Below are positions 15,691 to 24,626 of a DNA stretch of 53,511 nt, in pieces. The position numbers and the translations under genes were made by a program. The notes below the pieces were generated by a model, which saw nothing but the letters and a program-made list of their open reading frames with translations, was not told the origin of the DNA and searched no databases. Every line of letters begins with the position of its first letter. Position 1 is the stretch's first letter. Source of the DNA: an uncultured Pseudomonadota bacterium (GTDB lineage Bacteria; Pseudomonadota; Alphaproteobacteria; RF32; CAG-239). The stretch covers positions 1-53,511 of the forward strand of contig CASFNK010000026.1 in the NCBI GenBank assembly GCA_949295995.1, read 5' to 3'.

Positions 15691-17109
15691 TTATCTTCCT
15701 TGAGCTTGACGAATTCTATTCAAAGCAGCTTGTCGACCTTGAGTATTAACTCTCGCCATATCTGCGGCATTAGGCGCTTTATGATTTTTTCTCGCCAGAT
15801 GAGTACGTCCTCTGGCTGTTTGAGCTTCTCTTCTCTCTTCGTATCTGGCAATAATTTCTTGTTGCTCGACCGTCGGATTAGGAGACATGATGGCCTGGTT
15901 GTATTTGTCATCTTTATCACGTGTGATTTGAGCCCATTGTTGTGTACGAATTCCATAGTTATAATTCTTTACGATATCTTGAGCTTCTTTAGGCATAAAG
16001 CCAAGCGTTTCGGTTTGGAACATTCCCTGAGAGTCTTTATTAACTTCATCCATACCGATAACATTGACACCGGCAGCCTTATAAGCGGCATAGAGCAACG
16101 CGGCTGATTTTGGGTCTTTGGCTTTGCTTGTGCGCAAGTCAAAGTCTTTTCCGGGATTAGCTTGTTTATAAGCATCAGCATGAGCTTTTGCAACATTATA
16201 AAGTTTTTCAATTGTCTCTGCATTATGGTCTTTCAAATGTTGCTTAGCACTCGTTGGCAGAGCTCTGAGTTGTGCATTGTTCAAAGAATAGAATCCGTTT
16301 GCTCCTTGCGGTTTAATACCGGCTTCCCTATAAGCGGCAAACCACTCAGCTTGAGCAACATTGTCATCTTTGAATTTTGCAATATCGGCTTCGGTTGTGC
16401 CATGAGCAGCAAAGTCTTTAGCAATGGCAGACTTTTTCTCATAGCTGTTGAGATAAACTTTTTCGCCTTTGTTGTATTTTTCAATATTAGCTTTTTGTTC
16501 GGCTGTTAATTGGTCTTCAAATTCATGAATATCAATATTAGTCGGTTGACCTTTCATCTTGAGGCCGTATTTGATACAAGCGGCTGCCAATTTGTTGGCA
16601 AATTCAGGGGTCATGCCTTCTTCAAAGTTAATACCAGGTTGCCCATCTAAAGCGGCTTTACGAACCAAAGCATCTAAAAATTCATAGTCAGGTCCTTTGT
16701 CATTGCTGCATTCCACATCAACATGCTTAGCATCGCTGTAAAGAGCGCGCGCCGCAGGTTTATCGGCATTTTTATCTTCTTGAGTTTTGTAGTATTTCAT
16801 CCCATAGGCGGGAGAGGCTTCATTGGTATTTTCATAAACATAAGGCGGATTATGTTCTTTTTCGCACCAATTTTTATAGTAGGCGTCAAGGTCATTGGTT
16901 GGTTCATTTCCTGTCCCAGGCTTTCCTTGCGAGAAAGTTATGAAGTTGTTTTCTTCTTGCAACAGATGGTCATTAAAGCGCAGAACCAAATCATCTAAAC
17001 GAGCATAATCATCGTTATTGATTTGGTCTTGCAAGGCTTTTTTATCAAACCCGATAGAATCCAACCAGTTTAAAAATTCCGGATCTTTCATATATTCAGT
17101 ATTTTCCAT
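15691..17109 (-). CDS. Large protein with three LPD7-like modules
   Basis: 472 residues, no signal peptide or membrane segment. I see three related modules at about 143-196, 222-275 and 300-352. Each has a helix, a short strand, then a helix ending in an AAY..AG(I/V)...G turn (AAACIKYGLKMKG, FAAYREAGIKPQG, YAAYKAAGVNVIG). This pattern resembles the LPD7 domain of relaxases and polyvalent mobile-element proteins. The first module also matches one in the 31370 gene. The C-terminus is Arg/Gln/Ala-rich (ARGRTHLARKNHKAP). Function unknown; no relaxase motif present. Confidence 0.6.
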   Translation of the reverse strand: MENTEYMKDPEFLNWLDSIGFDKKALQDQINNDDYARLDDLVLRFNDHLLQEENNFITFSQGKPGTGNEPTNDLDAYYKNWCEKEHNPPYVYENTNEASPAYGMKYYKTQEDKNADKPAARALYSDAKHVDVECSNDKGPDYEFLDALVRKAALDGQPGINFEEGMTPEFANKLAAACIKYGLKMKGQPTNIDIHEFEDQLTAEQKANIEKYNKGEKVYLNSYEKKSAIAKDFAAHGTTEADIAKFKDDNVAQAEWFAAYREAGIKPQGANGFYSLNNAQLRALPTSAKQHLKDHNAETIEKLYNVAKAHADAYKQANPGKDFDLRTSKAKDPKSAALLYAAYKAAGVNVIGMDEVNKDSQGMFQTETLGFMPKEAQDIVKNYNYGIRTQQWAQITRDKDDKYNQAIMSPNPTVEQQEIIARYEERREAQTARGRTHLARKNHKAPNAADMARVNTQGRQAALNRIRQAQGR

Positions 17110-17169
17110 AGCTTTTATCCTACTTTTAATCCTTTATTATCATAACTATAACTCAATTTTGCCTAAAAT

Positions 17170-17649
17170 TCAACACTTTTTGTCTAAAAGTTTTACTTTT
17201 TCTCTTTTTTTCTTAAAAAACTCTTTGAGAATCCGCGAGCAGTCTTCTTCTAAAATTCCACCTTCAACATTTGGTTTGTGATGGCAAGTCGCCGCTTCAA
17301 AGAATTTAACCCCATTAACAACCGCTCCGCCTTTTTCATCAAAAGCTCCGAAGTACAGATTTTTTATGCGAGAAAAAGAAATAGCCGCCGCACACATGGT
17401 GCAAGGTTCAAGCGTTACATATAAATCCATATCTCTCAGACGATTAGTTTTTAGTTTTTCGCAAGCCTTGCGAAGAGCAATCATTTCGGCATGGGCGAGA
17501 GCATCACTGCCATGTTCACTCAAATTATGAGCCTCGCTGATAATTTCTCCGCTTTGGGAATCGACCACCACGGCACCGACGGGAACTTCGTCTTGTTCTG
17601 CGGCTCTGGCGGCCAAAGATAAGGCTCTTTGCATAAATTTAATATCCAA
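17170..17649 (-). CDS. tadA: tRNA-specific adenosine deaminase TadA
   Basis: 159 residues. Converts A34 of tRNA-Arg(ACG) to inosine. The zinc site is HAE at 53-55 and PCTMC with Cys83 and Cys86; Glu55 is the proton shuttle. VPVGAVVVD and FGAFDEKGGAV are characteristic of TadA rather than of other deaminases. Divergently placed from the rluB-like gene with 66 bases between. Confidence 0.94.
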   Translation of the reverse strand: MDIKFMQRALSLAARAAEQDEVPVGAVVVDSQSGEIISEAHNLSEHGSDALAHAEMIALRKACEKLKTNRLRDMDLYVTLEPCTMCAAAISFSRIKNLYFGAFDEKGGAVVNGVKFFEAATCHHKPNVEGGILEEDCSRILKEFFKKKREKVKLLDKKC

Positions 17650-17715
17650 GTTACATCCTTTTGTTGATTAATATTTGAGAGTATGCTAACAAAAAAGAAA
17701 AAAGGAAAAGTTAAC

Positions 17716-18438
17716 ATGAGTGAAAGAATTGCAAAATTTATGGCACGTTCAGGCGTTTGCTCCAGAAGAGAGGCGGAGGAATTTATTCGCCAGCAACGCG
17801 TAACCGTTAACGGTGAAGTAATTACCTCTCCGGTATTTAATGTAGAGGGGACGGAAAAAATCTTGCTCGATGGTGAAAAATTACCGGCCGTTGAGGGGAC
17901 GCGTCTGTGGCTCTATTATAAACCCGTGGGCTTGCTGACCACGCATAAAGATACCTCCAATCGCCCGACGGTGTTTGATAATCTGCCGGCAGGTTTACCG
18001 CGTGTTATTTCGGTCGGAAGATTGGATTTAAATTCGGAAGGCTTGCTGCTTCTGACCAATAATGGCGAATTATCCCGCAAGTTAGAGCTGCCGCAAAATG
18101 GCTGGAGCCGCCGTTATAAAGTAAAGGTTCACGGTAAGGTTGATGTTAAAAAACTGGCAAAGTTAGAAGAAGGTGTAACTATTGACGGTATCAATTACGG
18201 ACCGGTAAAAATTGTTTTGGAAAGCGAGCAAGGGAGCAATGCTTGGCTGAGTGTTACCTTAAACGAAGGCAAAAATCGTGAAATTCGTAAATTAATGAAA
18301 TCCATAGACTTGGAAGTTGCGCGCCTTATTCGCCTTTCTTATGGTCCATTCCAATTAGGCAACTTGAAAAAAGGCGAAGTCAGAGAAGTTTCGGGCAAAG
18401 TCCTAAAAGAGCAACTTGGGAGCAAATTTCAATTATGA
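17716..18438 (+). CDS. rluB: RsuA/RluB-family rRNA pseudouridine synthase
   Basis: 240 residues from the ATG at 17716 (AAAGGAAAAG site). N-terminal S4 RNA-binding domain (RIAKFMARSGVCSRREAEEFI) and a catalytic domain with GRLDLNSEGLLLLTNNGEL, where the Asp is the catalytic residue, plus NEGKNREIRKLM. The extended RKLEL and RRYKVKV blocks favour the 23S rRNA enzyme RluB over RsuA, but family members are hard to separate by eye. Its stop overlaps the rsmD start by four bases, so the two are translationally coupled. Confidence 0.9.
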   Translation: MSERIAKFMARSGVCSRREAEEFIRQQRVTVNGEVITSPVFNVEGTEKILLDGEKLPAVEGTRLWLYYKPVGLLTTHKDTSNRPTVFDNLPAGLPRVISVGRLDLNSEGLLLLTNNGELSRKLELPQNGWSRRYKVKVHGKVDVKKLAKLEEGVTIDGINYGPVKIVLESEQGSNAWLSVTLNEGKNREIRKLMKSIDLEVARLIRLSYGPFQLGNLKKGEVREVSGKVLKEQLGSKFQL

Positions 18439-18983
18439 GAATTATCGCGGGTTCTTACCGCGGGAAAAAACTTTTTTCACCGCAAAGCGATAAGGTTCGT
18501 CCCACGTCAGACCGAGCCAGAGAAGCCTTGTTTAATATCCTCAATTCCAAACTCTCCTTGCCGTGGAATGAATATTGCTTACTGGATGTTTTTGCCGGAA
18601 CCGGAGCCTTTGGGCTGGAAGCTCTTTCAAGAGGTTGTGCCGCAATCGGCTTGGTGGATATAGATACCAAAAGTCTGGAAAAAAATGTTGCGCTGTTTGC
18701 TAAAGAACAAGACAAAATCAAAATCTATCACCAAAATGCACTCTCCCTACCGCAAGCTCCAAGGCAATATAATTTACTCTTTATGGATGCCCCCTATAAC
18801 AAAAACTTGAGTGCGCCGGCTCTTGTGAGCTTAGCCAAGCAAAATTGGCTCGTCCCGCAAACATTATGTTTAGTAGAAGTTGAAAAGTCTGAAACGTTAG
18901 ATATTCCGCCGCAGTATCAATTTTTGGAAGAGCGTATTTACGGCTTAGCCAAAGTTATTTTCTTAACCTACCAAGGACAATAA
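18435..18983 (+). CDS. rsmD: 16S rRNA (guanine966-N2)-methyltransferase RsmD
   Basis: 182 residues. MRIIAGSYRGKKL, VRPTSDRAREALFNIL and the SAM-binding DVFAGTGAFGLEALSRG are diagnostic. The catalytic motif IV, usually DPPY, reads DAPY here; the loss of the first proline is uncommon but leaves the Asp and aromatic residue. Overlaps rluB by an ATGA junction. Confidence 0.92.
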   Translation: MRIIAGSYRGKKLFSPQSDKVRPTSDRAREALFNILNSKLSLPWNEYCLLDVFAGTGAFGLEALSRGCAAIGLVDIDTKSLEKNVALFAKEQDKIKIYHQNALSLPQAPRQYNLLFMDAPYNKNLSAPALVSLAKQNWLVPQTLCLVEVEKSETLDIPPQYQFLEERIYGLAKVIFLTYQGQ

Positions 18984-18997
18984 AGCCTATCTTTACT

Positions 18998-20077
18998 TTA
19001 TTTTTGTGCCGGTTGTGAGGTGTCTTTTTTACTTTCCCAAACCGGAATATTCTCCACCAAAATTTGTTTGTTGTTGAGTTTAATAGGTGTGGTTACGGTA
19101 AAATATTGGTCAGTAGTGTTTTTCTTAAAGGACTTGTTATTGAGCAAAATTTTAACCACAAATACACCTTTATCTTCCAGCCAACCGTTTTGGTTCATAT
19201 TTTCCAAGGTATCGGTCAGAGCCATGGAAGAGGTATTAAGCGTTACATCAGGAACTAAATGTTCATTAAAGAACAAATCTCCTTTAGCAACCATAACCAG
19301 AGGTTTCCAATTGATAATGAGTTTTTGAATATCAATAAAGCCTTCTTTTTCAATCCAGTTATATAAAGATTCGCTAAAAATATTTTGTTCTTCAATTTCC
19401 CCGATAACATTAGCGTTAAGGTAAACGTGGTCAATATGTTTGTTCATCGGCCAAGCGGTATAGTCGTCAATGTGAACGTCTTTGAGCTCAAACAGAGTTT
19501 CCATAAAAGGAGATTTTTCATTAATCTGATGTCCGTTACCTCTTCGCAGAGCAAATTTCAAACTACCGATATCAGCTAATTTTTCAATTACAATATCCGC
19601 AGCCTGAAGAGTTGCTTCTTGAATCTGATTTTGCTTTGAGAGAGTAAGCTCCGCCAAACTGTTAGGAACACTAACCTCCCATTTTTGGGTTCCGATTTGC
19701 AAATTTTGCTTTTGGCTGAAATGGAAACGAATTTTTCTGGTATTAAAAATATCCGAACTAACGGCAAATTCCTCACATTCCCATTGAGCATAATGGTTTA
19801 TATCCAAAGAATAAATGCGCAAATTTTCGATTCGTAACATCTGCCAAGGAGAGAGATGACTAAAACTTAAATTATCGTATGCAATATCATATCCCATTGC
19901 CAAGAGAGAGTTTTCCAATTTAACAATTTCTTCTTTAATAGCGGCAATGGCTTGATTTCTCTCTAAAACCAGCCAAACGGAAGTGAGACACAAAGCAAAT
20001 GCCAGAACACCGGACCCGATGATTAACAGAAAACGCTGCAAAAAGTTTTCATAAGATTTTGCCAAATTTTTAATCAT
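18998..20077 (-). CDS. DUF2125 family membrane-anchored protein
   Basis: 359 residues with one N-terminal membrane helix (LIIGSGVLAFALCLTSVWLVL), the rest predicted periplasmic and beta-rich, with alternating hydrophobic strands. The opening after the helix (IKEEIVKLENSLLAMGYDIAYDNLSFS) matches DUF2125, an alphaproteobacterial family of unknown function related in shape to AsmA-like proteins. It touches plsC (shared base 20077) in the order DUF218-plsC-DUF2125, which suggests an envelope-lipid role. Confidence 0.72.
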   Translation of the reverse strand: MIKNLAKSYENFLQRFLLIIGSGVLAFALCLTSVWLVLERNQAIAAIKEEIVKLENSLLAMGYDIAYDNLSFSHLSPWQMLRIENLRIYSLDINHYAQWECEEFAVSSDIFNTRKIRFHFSQKQNLQIGTQKWEVSVPNSLAELTLSKQNQIQEATLQAADIVIEKLADIGSLKFALRRGNGHQINEKSPFMETLFELKDVHIDDYTAWPMNKHIDHVYLNANVIGEIEEQNIFSESLYNWIEKEGFIDIQKLIINWKPLVMVAKGDLFFNEHLVPDVTLNTSSMALTDTLENMNQNGWLEDKGVFVVKILLNNKSFKKNTTDQYFTVTTPIKLNNKQILVENIPVWESKKDTSQPAQK

Positions 20078-20847
20078 TATGGTTCCTTTACCAACAAGTG
20101 CTCAACAGCCGGATAGTTTTTGATGGTTTCCATATTAAGTTCGTAACATTTTTTTTCAATACGATTTTGCAATTCGTCCATAAATTCTTTTTTATCGGCA
20201 ATTTGCGGCATAGGCTCCATAAATTCAATAATTACTTTCCCTTTGTGGCGAAGGAATGAATTTTTCTGCCAGAATAAGCCGGTATTGAGAGCCACAGGAA
20301 TAACGGGGACATTAAGGTTTTGCGCAATGAATAACAAGCCTGGTTTATATCCTTTTACAGTTCCCGGTTGAACTCTGGTTCCCTCAGGGAAAATGATAAT
20401 CGGACGCCCTTTAGATATTCTGTCTTTTGCCTGTTTTAAGAGGTTTTTCATAGCGGCACCGCCGGCAGAGCGGTCAACGGGAATCATACCGTAAAAATAT
20501 TGCGCCCAACCAAACAACGGGACGTATGTAAGCTCTTTTTTCAAAACAAAGACCAATTTTTTGATGTAAGCCGACAGAAAATAAGTCTCCAGAGCCGATT
20601 CGTGCTTGCCTGCATAGAGAACGCCGTCTTGGCGAATAAATTGTTTGCCCCTGATTTCAATTTCAATACCGGCAATATATTTGAGCATTACCAATAAGAA
20701 CGGAAGAATAATGTAATTCCACATAACAATAGTGATTTTGCGATTAAAAATGCCGATAATAGATGTCAACAGACAGCCCACAGCCAAAGTGGAATAGCAA
20801 ATAATATTAAAAATCAAAGAGCGAATATAAAGCATGACCAACCTCAT
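20077..20847 (-). CDS. plsC: 1-acyl-sn-glycerol-3-phosphate acyltransferase
   Basis: 256 residues with two N-terminal hydrophobic segments. Motif I is KHESALET, so the usual H-x4-D has Glu in place of Asp, a variant known among alphaproteobacterial PlsC proteins. Motif III IIFPEGTR and the P-V-I-P-V-A-L-N block are intact. It adds the second acyl chain to make phosphatidic acid at the inner membrane. Sandwiched without gaps between a DUF218 gene and a DUF2125 gene. Confidence 0.9.
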   Translation of the reverse strand: MRLVMLYIRSLIFNIICYSTLAVGCLLTSIIGIFNRKITIVMWNYIILPFLLVMLKYIAGIEIEIRGKQFIRQDGVLYAGKHESALETYFLSAYIKKLVFVLKKELTYVPLFGWAQYFYGMIPVDRSAGGAAMKNLLKQAKDRISKGRPIIIFPEGTRVQPGTVKGYKPGLLFIAQNLNVPVIPVALNTGLFWQKNSFLRHKGKVIIEFMEPMPQIADKKEFMDELQNRIEKKCYELNMETIKNYPAVEHLLVKEP

Positions 20848-21440
20848 TAAAAATCATAAGAGCCCAAGATATGGCTTCTGAGCCAAACAACCAAAAACTT
20901 ATTGTATTCTGAAGCGATTAAGAAAAAACTGCCCTCATTTTTCCACCATTGACTGGAAACATTTTCAGAATAGACGGGATGGAGAATAATTTTTAAATTT
21001 TTATCCAAGGCTCTGAATTCCTGTTGGCTACGTAAAATATGGTAGTTAGACGTTACCAAACGAATGGAAGAAATATGATTTTTTTTGACCCATTCGATGG
21101 CCTCAATGGCATTTTCCACAGTATTGGAAGAGCGCTTTTCAAGGGTAATATCACTTTCGTTATTAAGGACGATATCACCTCTTTTTTTCAAATCCCGCAA
21201 GGATGTTTTTTCAGCCACACCGGAAATCAGGAGTTTATCTCCTAATCCTTGGTTTAGGAGTTTAACCGCCTCGCTGATACGATTTTTCCCGCCGGTTAAA
21301 ACGACAATTGCGTCAGTTTTGCTGTTATTATCGGTTTTGAAATGATAAATAGCATAGCTAAACCAGACAAAGCCGATACTCCAAACCAAAGCGAAGATTA
21401 CAAGTGCTATGAATATAAATTTTTTTTTCATCATCCCCAC
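20847..21440 (-). CDS. DUF218 (YdcF/SanA-like) membrane protein
   Basis: 197 residues. One N-terminal membrane helix, then the DUF218 fold: DAIVVLTGGKNRISEAVKLL, LLISGVAEKTS, the Asn-Thr-x-Glu-Asn motif (NTVENAIEAIEW), and VTSNYHILRSQQEF. GTG at 21440 opens the frame; ATGs at 21434 and 21431 are equally plausible starts. DUF218 proteins are linked to envelope barrier function, but the reaction is not known. It lies three bases after ftsX, so it probably belongs to the ftsE-ftsX-DUF218-plsC-DUF2125 operon. Confidence 0.8.
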   Translation of the reverse strand: MGMMKKKFIFIALVIFALVWSIGFVWFSYAIYHFKTDNNSKTDAIVVLTGGKNRISEAVKLLNQGLGDKLLISGVAEKTSLRDLKKRGDIVLNNESDITLEKRSSNTVENAIEAIEWVKKNHISSIRLVTSNYHILRSQQEFRALDKNLKIILHPVYSENVSSQWWKNEGSFFLIASEYNKFLVVWLRSHILGSYDF

Positions 21441-21443
21441 AAT

Positions 21444-22358
21444 CTACATAAATTTCTCTAAAGTTTTCTTAACTGTGTAATAAGCGGTAATCATGGCAAT
21501 CACCATTGAGAGAACCGGCAAACTGAAAATGACGCTCCAGTCAGCGGCGGAGAGTCTCGCCTCGCTGATAATACCGCCTTCAATTTGGCGAGCGAGATTT
21601 GCAATAATAAAAATAGTCGGGATAGCCAAGATTAGACCATAGATTCCGCCGACCAAGCCGAGCCAAGCCGTACGTTTAGCATATTGCTGAGCGACGTATG
21701 TATCTTTGGCCCCCATGAGATGGAGAATTTCAATAATATACTTGTGAAGCCCCAAACTGGTTTGCGTGCAGTAAAATATTGCCCCAGAGGTAATGAGGAC
21801 TACCAACACCAATACGGTCAAAGCCAATAATTTTAAGCCATCGGCAAATTTAATGAGCTTATTGAGCCAGAGTTTGTGGTTATCCAAAGAGGCAAGAGGA
21901 GCGGCTTGAGCCAGTTCTTCCGCCCATTTCATAAAGTCCACCTCAACACCTTTTTTGAGTTTGACATCAATCAAACGTGGCATAGGCAAATCTTTGACAT
22001 CAATTCCGTCTCCGAGCCAAGGTTGAATGAGCTTTTGGAGTTGTTCGTTATTCAAAGGAGTAACTTTTTCAACTTCATTTTTTGCTTGCAAAAGTTCGAC
22101 GGCTTTTTCTTGTTGAGCTAAGATTTCAGCTCTTGCTTTTTCTTCATTAACATCATTAACGGGCATTACCTGTACGGTCAAAGAGCCCAAAATGCTGTTA
22201 TTCCAAGTAGCCAACATAGAGTTGATGGATAAAACACCGGCCAAGGTAACGCCAAATAAGAAGACGGCAATAGAAATCATAACTTGCAAGAAGAGATTAG
22301 AGCTGTCATCTTGCAGAGGGAGTTCTTTTTTTCTGGTTGTTATTGTCTTATATACCAT
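21444..22358 (-). CDS. ftsX: Cell division protein FtsX
   Basis: 304 residues from the ATG at 22358, which has GGAGGAG in front and overlaps the ftsE stop by 11 bases. Four membrane segments: one near the N-terminus (MISIAVFLFGVTLAGVL), three near the C-terminus (around 185-300), and a large periplasmic loop between. The C-terminal block HKYIIEILHLMGAKDTYVAQQY is typical. With FtsE it forms the complex that drives septal peptidoglycan hydrolysis. Confidence 0.9.
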   Translation of the reverse strand: MVYKTITTRKKELPLQDDSSNLFLQVMISIAVFLFGVTLAGVLSINSMLATWNNSILGSLTVQVMPVNDVNEEKARAEILAQQEKAVELLQAKNEVEKVTPLNNEQLQKLIQPWLGDGIDVKDLPMPRLIDVKLKKGVEVDFMKWAEELAQAAPLASLDNHKLWLNKLIKFADGLKLLALTVLVLVVLITSGAIFYCTQTSLGLHKYIIEILHLMGAKDTYVAQQYAKRTAWLGLVGGIYGLILAIPTIFIIANLARQIEGGIISEARLSAADWSVIFSLPVLSMVIAMITAYYTVKKTLEKFM

Positions 22359-23073
22359 GAGCTCCTCCGGCATTAAGTATATCAATAGGACGATAGATTC
22401 TCAAAGTTTTGTTTTGTAAGTGCAAGCGCGGATAAGCAAAATCGGTAATGAGCTTATCACTATGCGTAGCGATGACGACGGTTGTTCCGAGTTTGTTGAG
22501 TTCGACAAAGAGTTTCATTAATTTTGCGGCAATATCATTATCAACGTTACCGGTCGGCTCATCGGCAAGGAGCAATTCGGGACGGTTAATGACGGCTCTG
22601 GCAATGGCGACGCGTTGTTTTTCACCGCCCGATAAAGTAGAGGTCGGAGCATTAATATGTTTTTCAAGTTCCACCCATTGCAAAAGTTCGGTAACCCGTT
22701 TTTTGACTTCTCTTTCATCCATACCGCACACACGCAAAGGCAGAGCGACATTATCAAAGGCGGACAAGTGGTCGAGTAAACGGAAGTCTTGAAACACAAC
22801 ACCGATTTTGCGCCTGAGCATGGCGAGAGCGTCGCGGTTGGTAAAGTTCACGTTTTTGCCAAACACGCTGACGATTCCTCTGCTTGGTTTTTGCGCCAAG
22901 TACATCATACTGAGTAAAGATGTTTTTCCGGCACCGCTTTTTCCTGTCAAAAAGTGGAAAGAGCCTCTTTTGAGCGAGAGTTTAATATCACTCAACACTT
23001 CAGCACCTTGACCATATCTGATACCGACATTTTGCATTTCGATAATGCAGTCTGGGTAGTTGGAATTTTTCAC
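22348..23073 (-). CDS. ftsE: Cell division ATP-binding protein FtsE
   Basis: 241 residues. ABC ATPase with Walker A GKSGAGKT (44-51), Q-loop VVFQDFRLL, signature LSGGEKQRVAIARA, Walker B LLLADEPTG and switch His in VVIATHS. The FtsE-type FQDFRLLDHLSAFDNVALPLRV stretch separates it from other importer-like ATPases. First gene of the operon. Confidence 0.95.
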   Translation of the reverse strand: MKNSNYPDCIIEMQNVGIRYGQGAEVLSDIKLSLKRGSFHFLTGKSGAGKTSLLSMMYLAQKPSRGIVSVFGKNVNFTNRDALAMLRRKIGVVFQDFRLLDHLSAFDNVALPLRVCGMDEREVKKRVTELLQWVELEKHINAPTSTLSGGEKQRVAIARAVINRPELLLADEPTGNVDNDIAAKLMKLFVELNKLGTTVVIATHSDKLITDFAYPRLHLQNKTLRIYRPIDILNAGGAHGI

Positions 23074-23189
23074 TTCACATGCTCCTTTGACAATTTCTCC
23101 TAAGATACAGCAATATTCTATTTAATAAAACGATTTTTTTACTTTGATTAAACGGTTTTTCAGTTATAGTGTTTTTCAAGAGGTAAAAA

Positions 23190-24002
23190 ATGCTTTTATA
23201 TTGTCCGCAATGCAATACCGGCTATGAGATAGAGCCTGACTTAATTCCTGAAAAGGGAATAAAAATGCGCTGTGCCAAATGTGGAAAAATTTGGCGGTGC
23301 ACGAGGGAAGACTTGCAAGAAGAGCAAGTCAAAACCATTGCCGAACCCAAAGAAACACAATCTCCCCAGCCGGAAGAAGAAACGCAAAAAACTGAAGATA
23401 ATCCCACGCCGGAGAGCGAGTCGGTTGAGCAAACACCTGCGAATACCGAAATGCAAGATATTTTTGCACGTTTATCTACTCAAACGCAAGATTTGTTTCA
23501 GCAAGAGCAAGCGCGCCCGTTTCACGAAAAGTTATGGATAAAATTGAAACATTCCATGGGGTTGGACAGGCCGGGGACGTTAAAATATTATCTCCTGCTC
23601 ATTGTGGCAATTATCGCATTGTGTTTGTTTGCCGTTCGCTATGAGGTTGTCAGAGTATTTCCGCAAGCTGAAAAAATTTATTCGGCATTAGGGGCTGAAT
23701 CGCGAGTTGTGGGCGAGGGATTGGAATTTCAGAATATTATCCGTAACGAGTATGAAGAAGATTATGTCCGCAAACTTGAGATTAAAGGCTATATTGTGAA
23801 TACGACGCCGCAAAAAATAGAAATGCCGTTAATTCATGTTGAAATTATGGATAAGGACACCAACCTGCTTCAAGCCGTAGATGATAAAGCTCCGATTGCA
23901 GAACTGAGTGCCGGTGAAAAACAAATGTTTCGGATTGTCGTAACTCAGCCCTCGGCTTTGGCTAAATATGTGTTGCTTACCTTTAGTGCCCAAAAGGATT
24001 AA
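23190..24002 (+). CDS. MJ0042-type zinc-ribbon membrane protein (DUF3426-like)
   Basis: 270 residues. N-terminal zinc ribbon with Cys5, Cys8, Cys28 and Cys31, an acidic Glu/Thr/Pro linker (about 50-90), one membrane helix (YLLLIVAIIALCLFAVRY) and a C-terminal beta domain (EIKGYIVNTTPQKIEMPLIHVEI). Such proteins are widespread next to ftsE in alphaproteobacteria and of unknown role. It is transcribed away from ftsE. Confidence 0.82.
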   Translation: MLLYCPQCNTGYEIEPDLIPEKGIKMRCAKCGKIWRCTREDLQEEQVKTIAEPKETQSPQPEEETQKTEDNPTPESESVEQTPANTEMQDIFARLSTQTQDLFQQEQARPFHEKLWIKLKHSMGLDRPGTLKYYLLLIVAIIALCLFAVRYEVVRVFPQAEKIYSALGAESRVVGEGLEFQNIIRNEYEEDYVRKLEIKGYIVNTTPQKIEMPLIHVEIMDKDTNLLQAVDDKAPIAELSAGEKQMFRIVVTQPSALAKYVLLTFSAQKD

Positions 24003-24031
24003 AAAAAGCCTCTGCAAAGAGGCTTTTTTTA
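24001..24031. terminator. Bidirectional terminator
   Basis: GCCTCT/AGAGGC stem flanked by A-run and T-run, between convergent zinc-ribbon and nitroreductase genes. Confidence 0.85.
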
Positions 24032-24035
24032 TTGT

Positions 24036-24608
24036 TTATTCGGCGGCAGTTTCTGCCGAACTATCGGTGCTTTCCCAAGTTCCCCAGTGAATTTTTTCAG
24101 GCCTGTAGCGGTCATCTGGTTGTTTAGGGGTTTCCAAAGGATATCCCATTGGCACAATAGCAAAAGGTCTGATGTTATCTGGCAAATGCAAATGTTCTTT
24201 TAAGGTATCAACCACTTTTTGCATAGGAGCGGCACCGCAATAGCAAGTTCCGATTCCTTTTGCCCAAGCGGCCAAAAGCAGACTTTGTGTGGCAATAGCG
24301 CAGTCCACATCAATAAAAGTCCAAGTTTCATCATCTTTGTGGCGGCTAAAGGATTTTTCGGTATCTCCGCAAACAATAACCACGCAGGAAGCATCTTTAG
24401 CAAAGGATGTCCAGCGTTGAATATGGCGAAGGTTGGCTAAAAATTCTTTATCTTCAATCACCAAAAATTCCCACGGCTGTTTGTTATGCGCGGTGGGAGA
24501 ATATTGCGCCGCTTTAATGATTTCGCGAATGGTTTCTTTTGAGATTTTTTTGCTCGTATCATATTGACGAACCGAGCGACGGGTCAGTAACCCTTCCATA
24601 AAGTCCAT
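24036..24608 (-). CDS. Nitroreductase family protein
   Basis: 190 residues, AAGGA before the ATG. The FMN-binding signature starts the protein (LLTRRSVRQYD), followed by AAQYSPTAHNKQPWEFLVIED and GIGTCYCGAAP near residue 125. Single-domain flavoprotein, NAD(P)H-dependent reductase of unknown substrate. It ends in a Thr/Ser/Ala-rich tail. Confidence 0.88.
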   Translation of the reverse strand: MDFMEGLLTRRSVRQYDTSKKISKETIREIIKAAQYSPTAHNKQPWEFLVIEDKEFLANLRHIQRWTSFAKDASCVVIVCGDTEKSFSRHKDDETWTFIDVDCAIATQSLLLAAWAKGIGTCYCGAAPMQKVVDTLKEHLHLPDNIRPFAIVPMGYPLETPKQPDDRYRPEKIHWGTWESTDSSAETAAE

Positions 24609-24626
24609 GATATCGTCCTTATGTTG

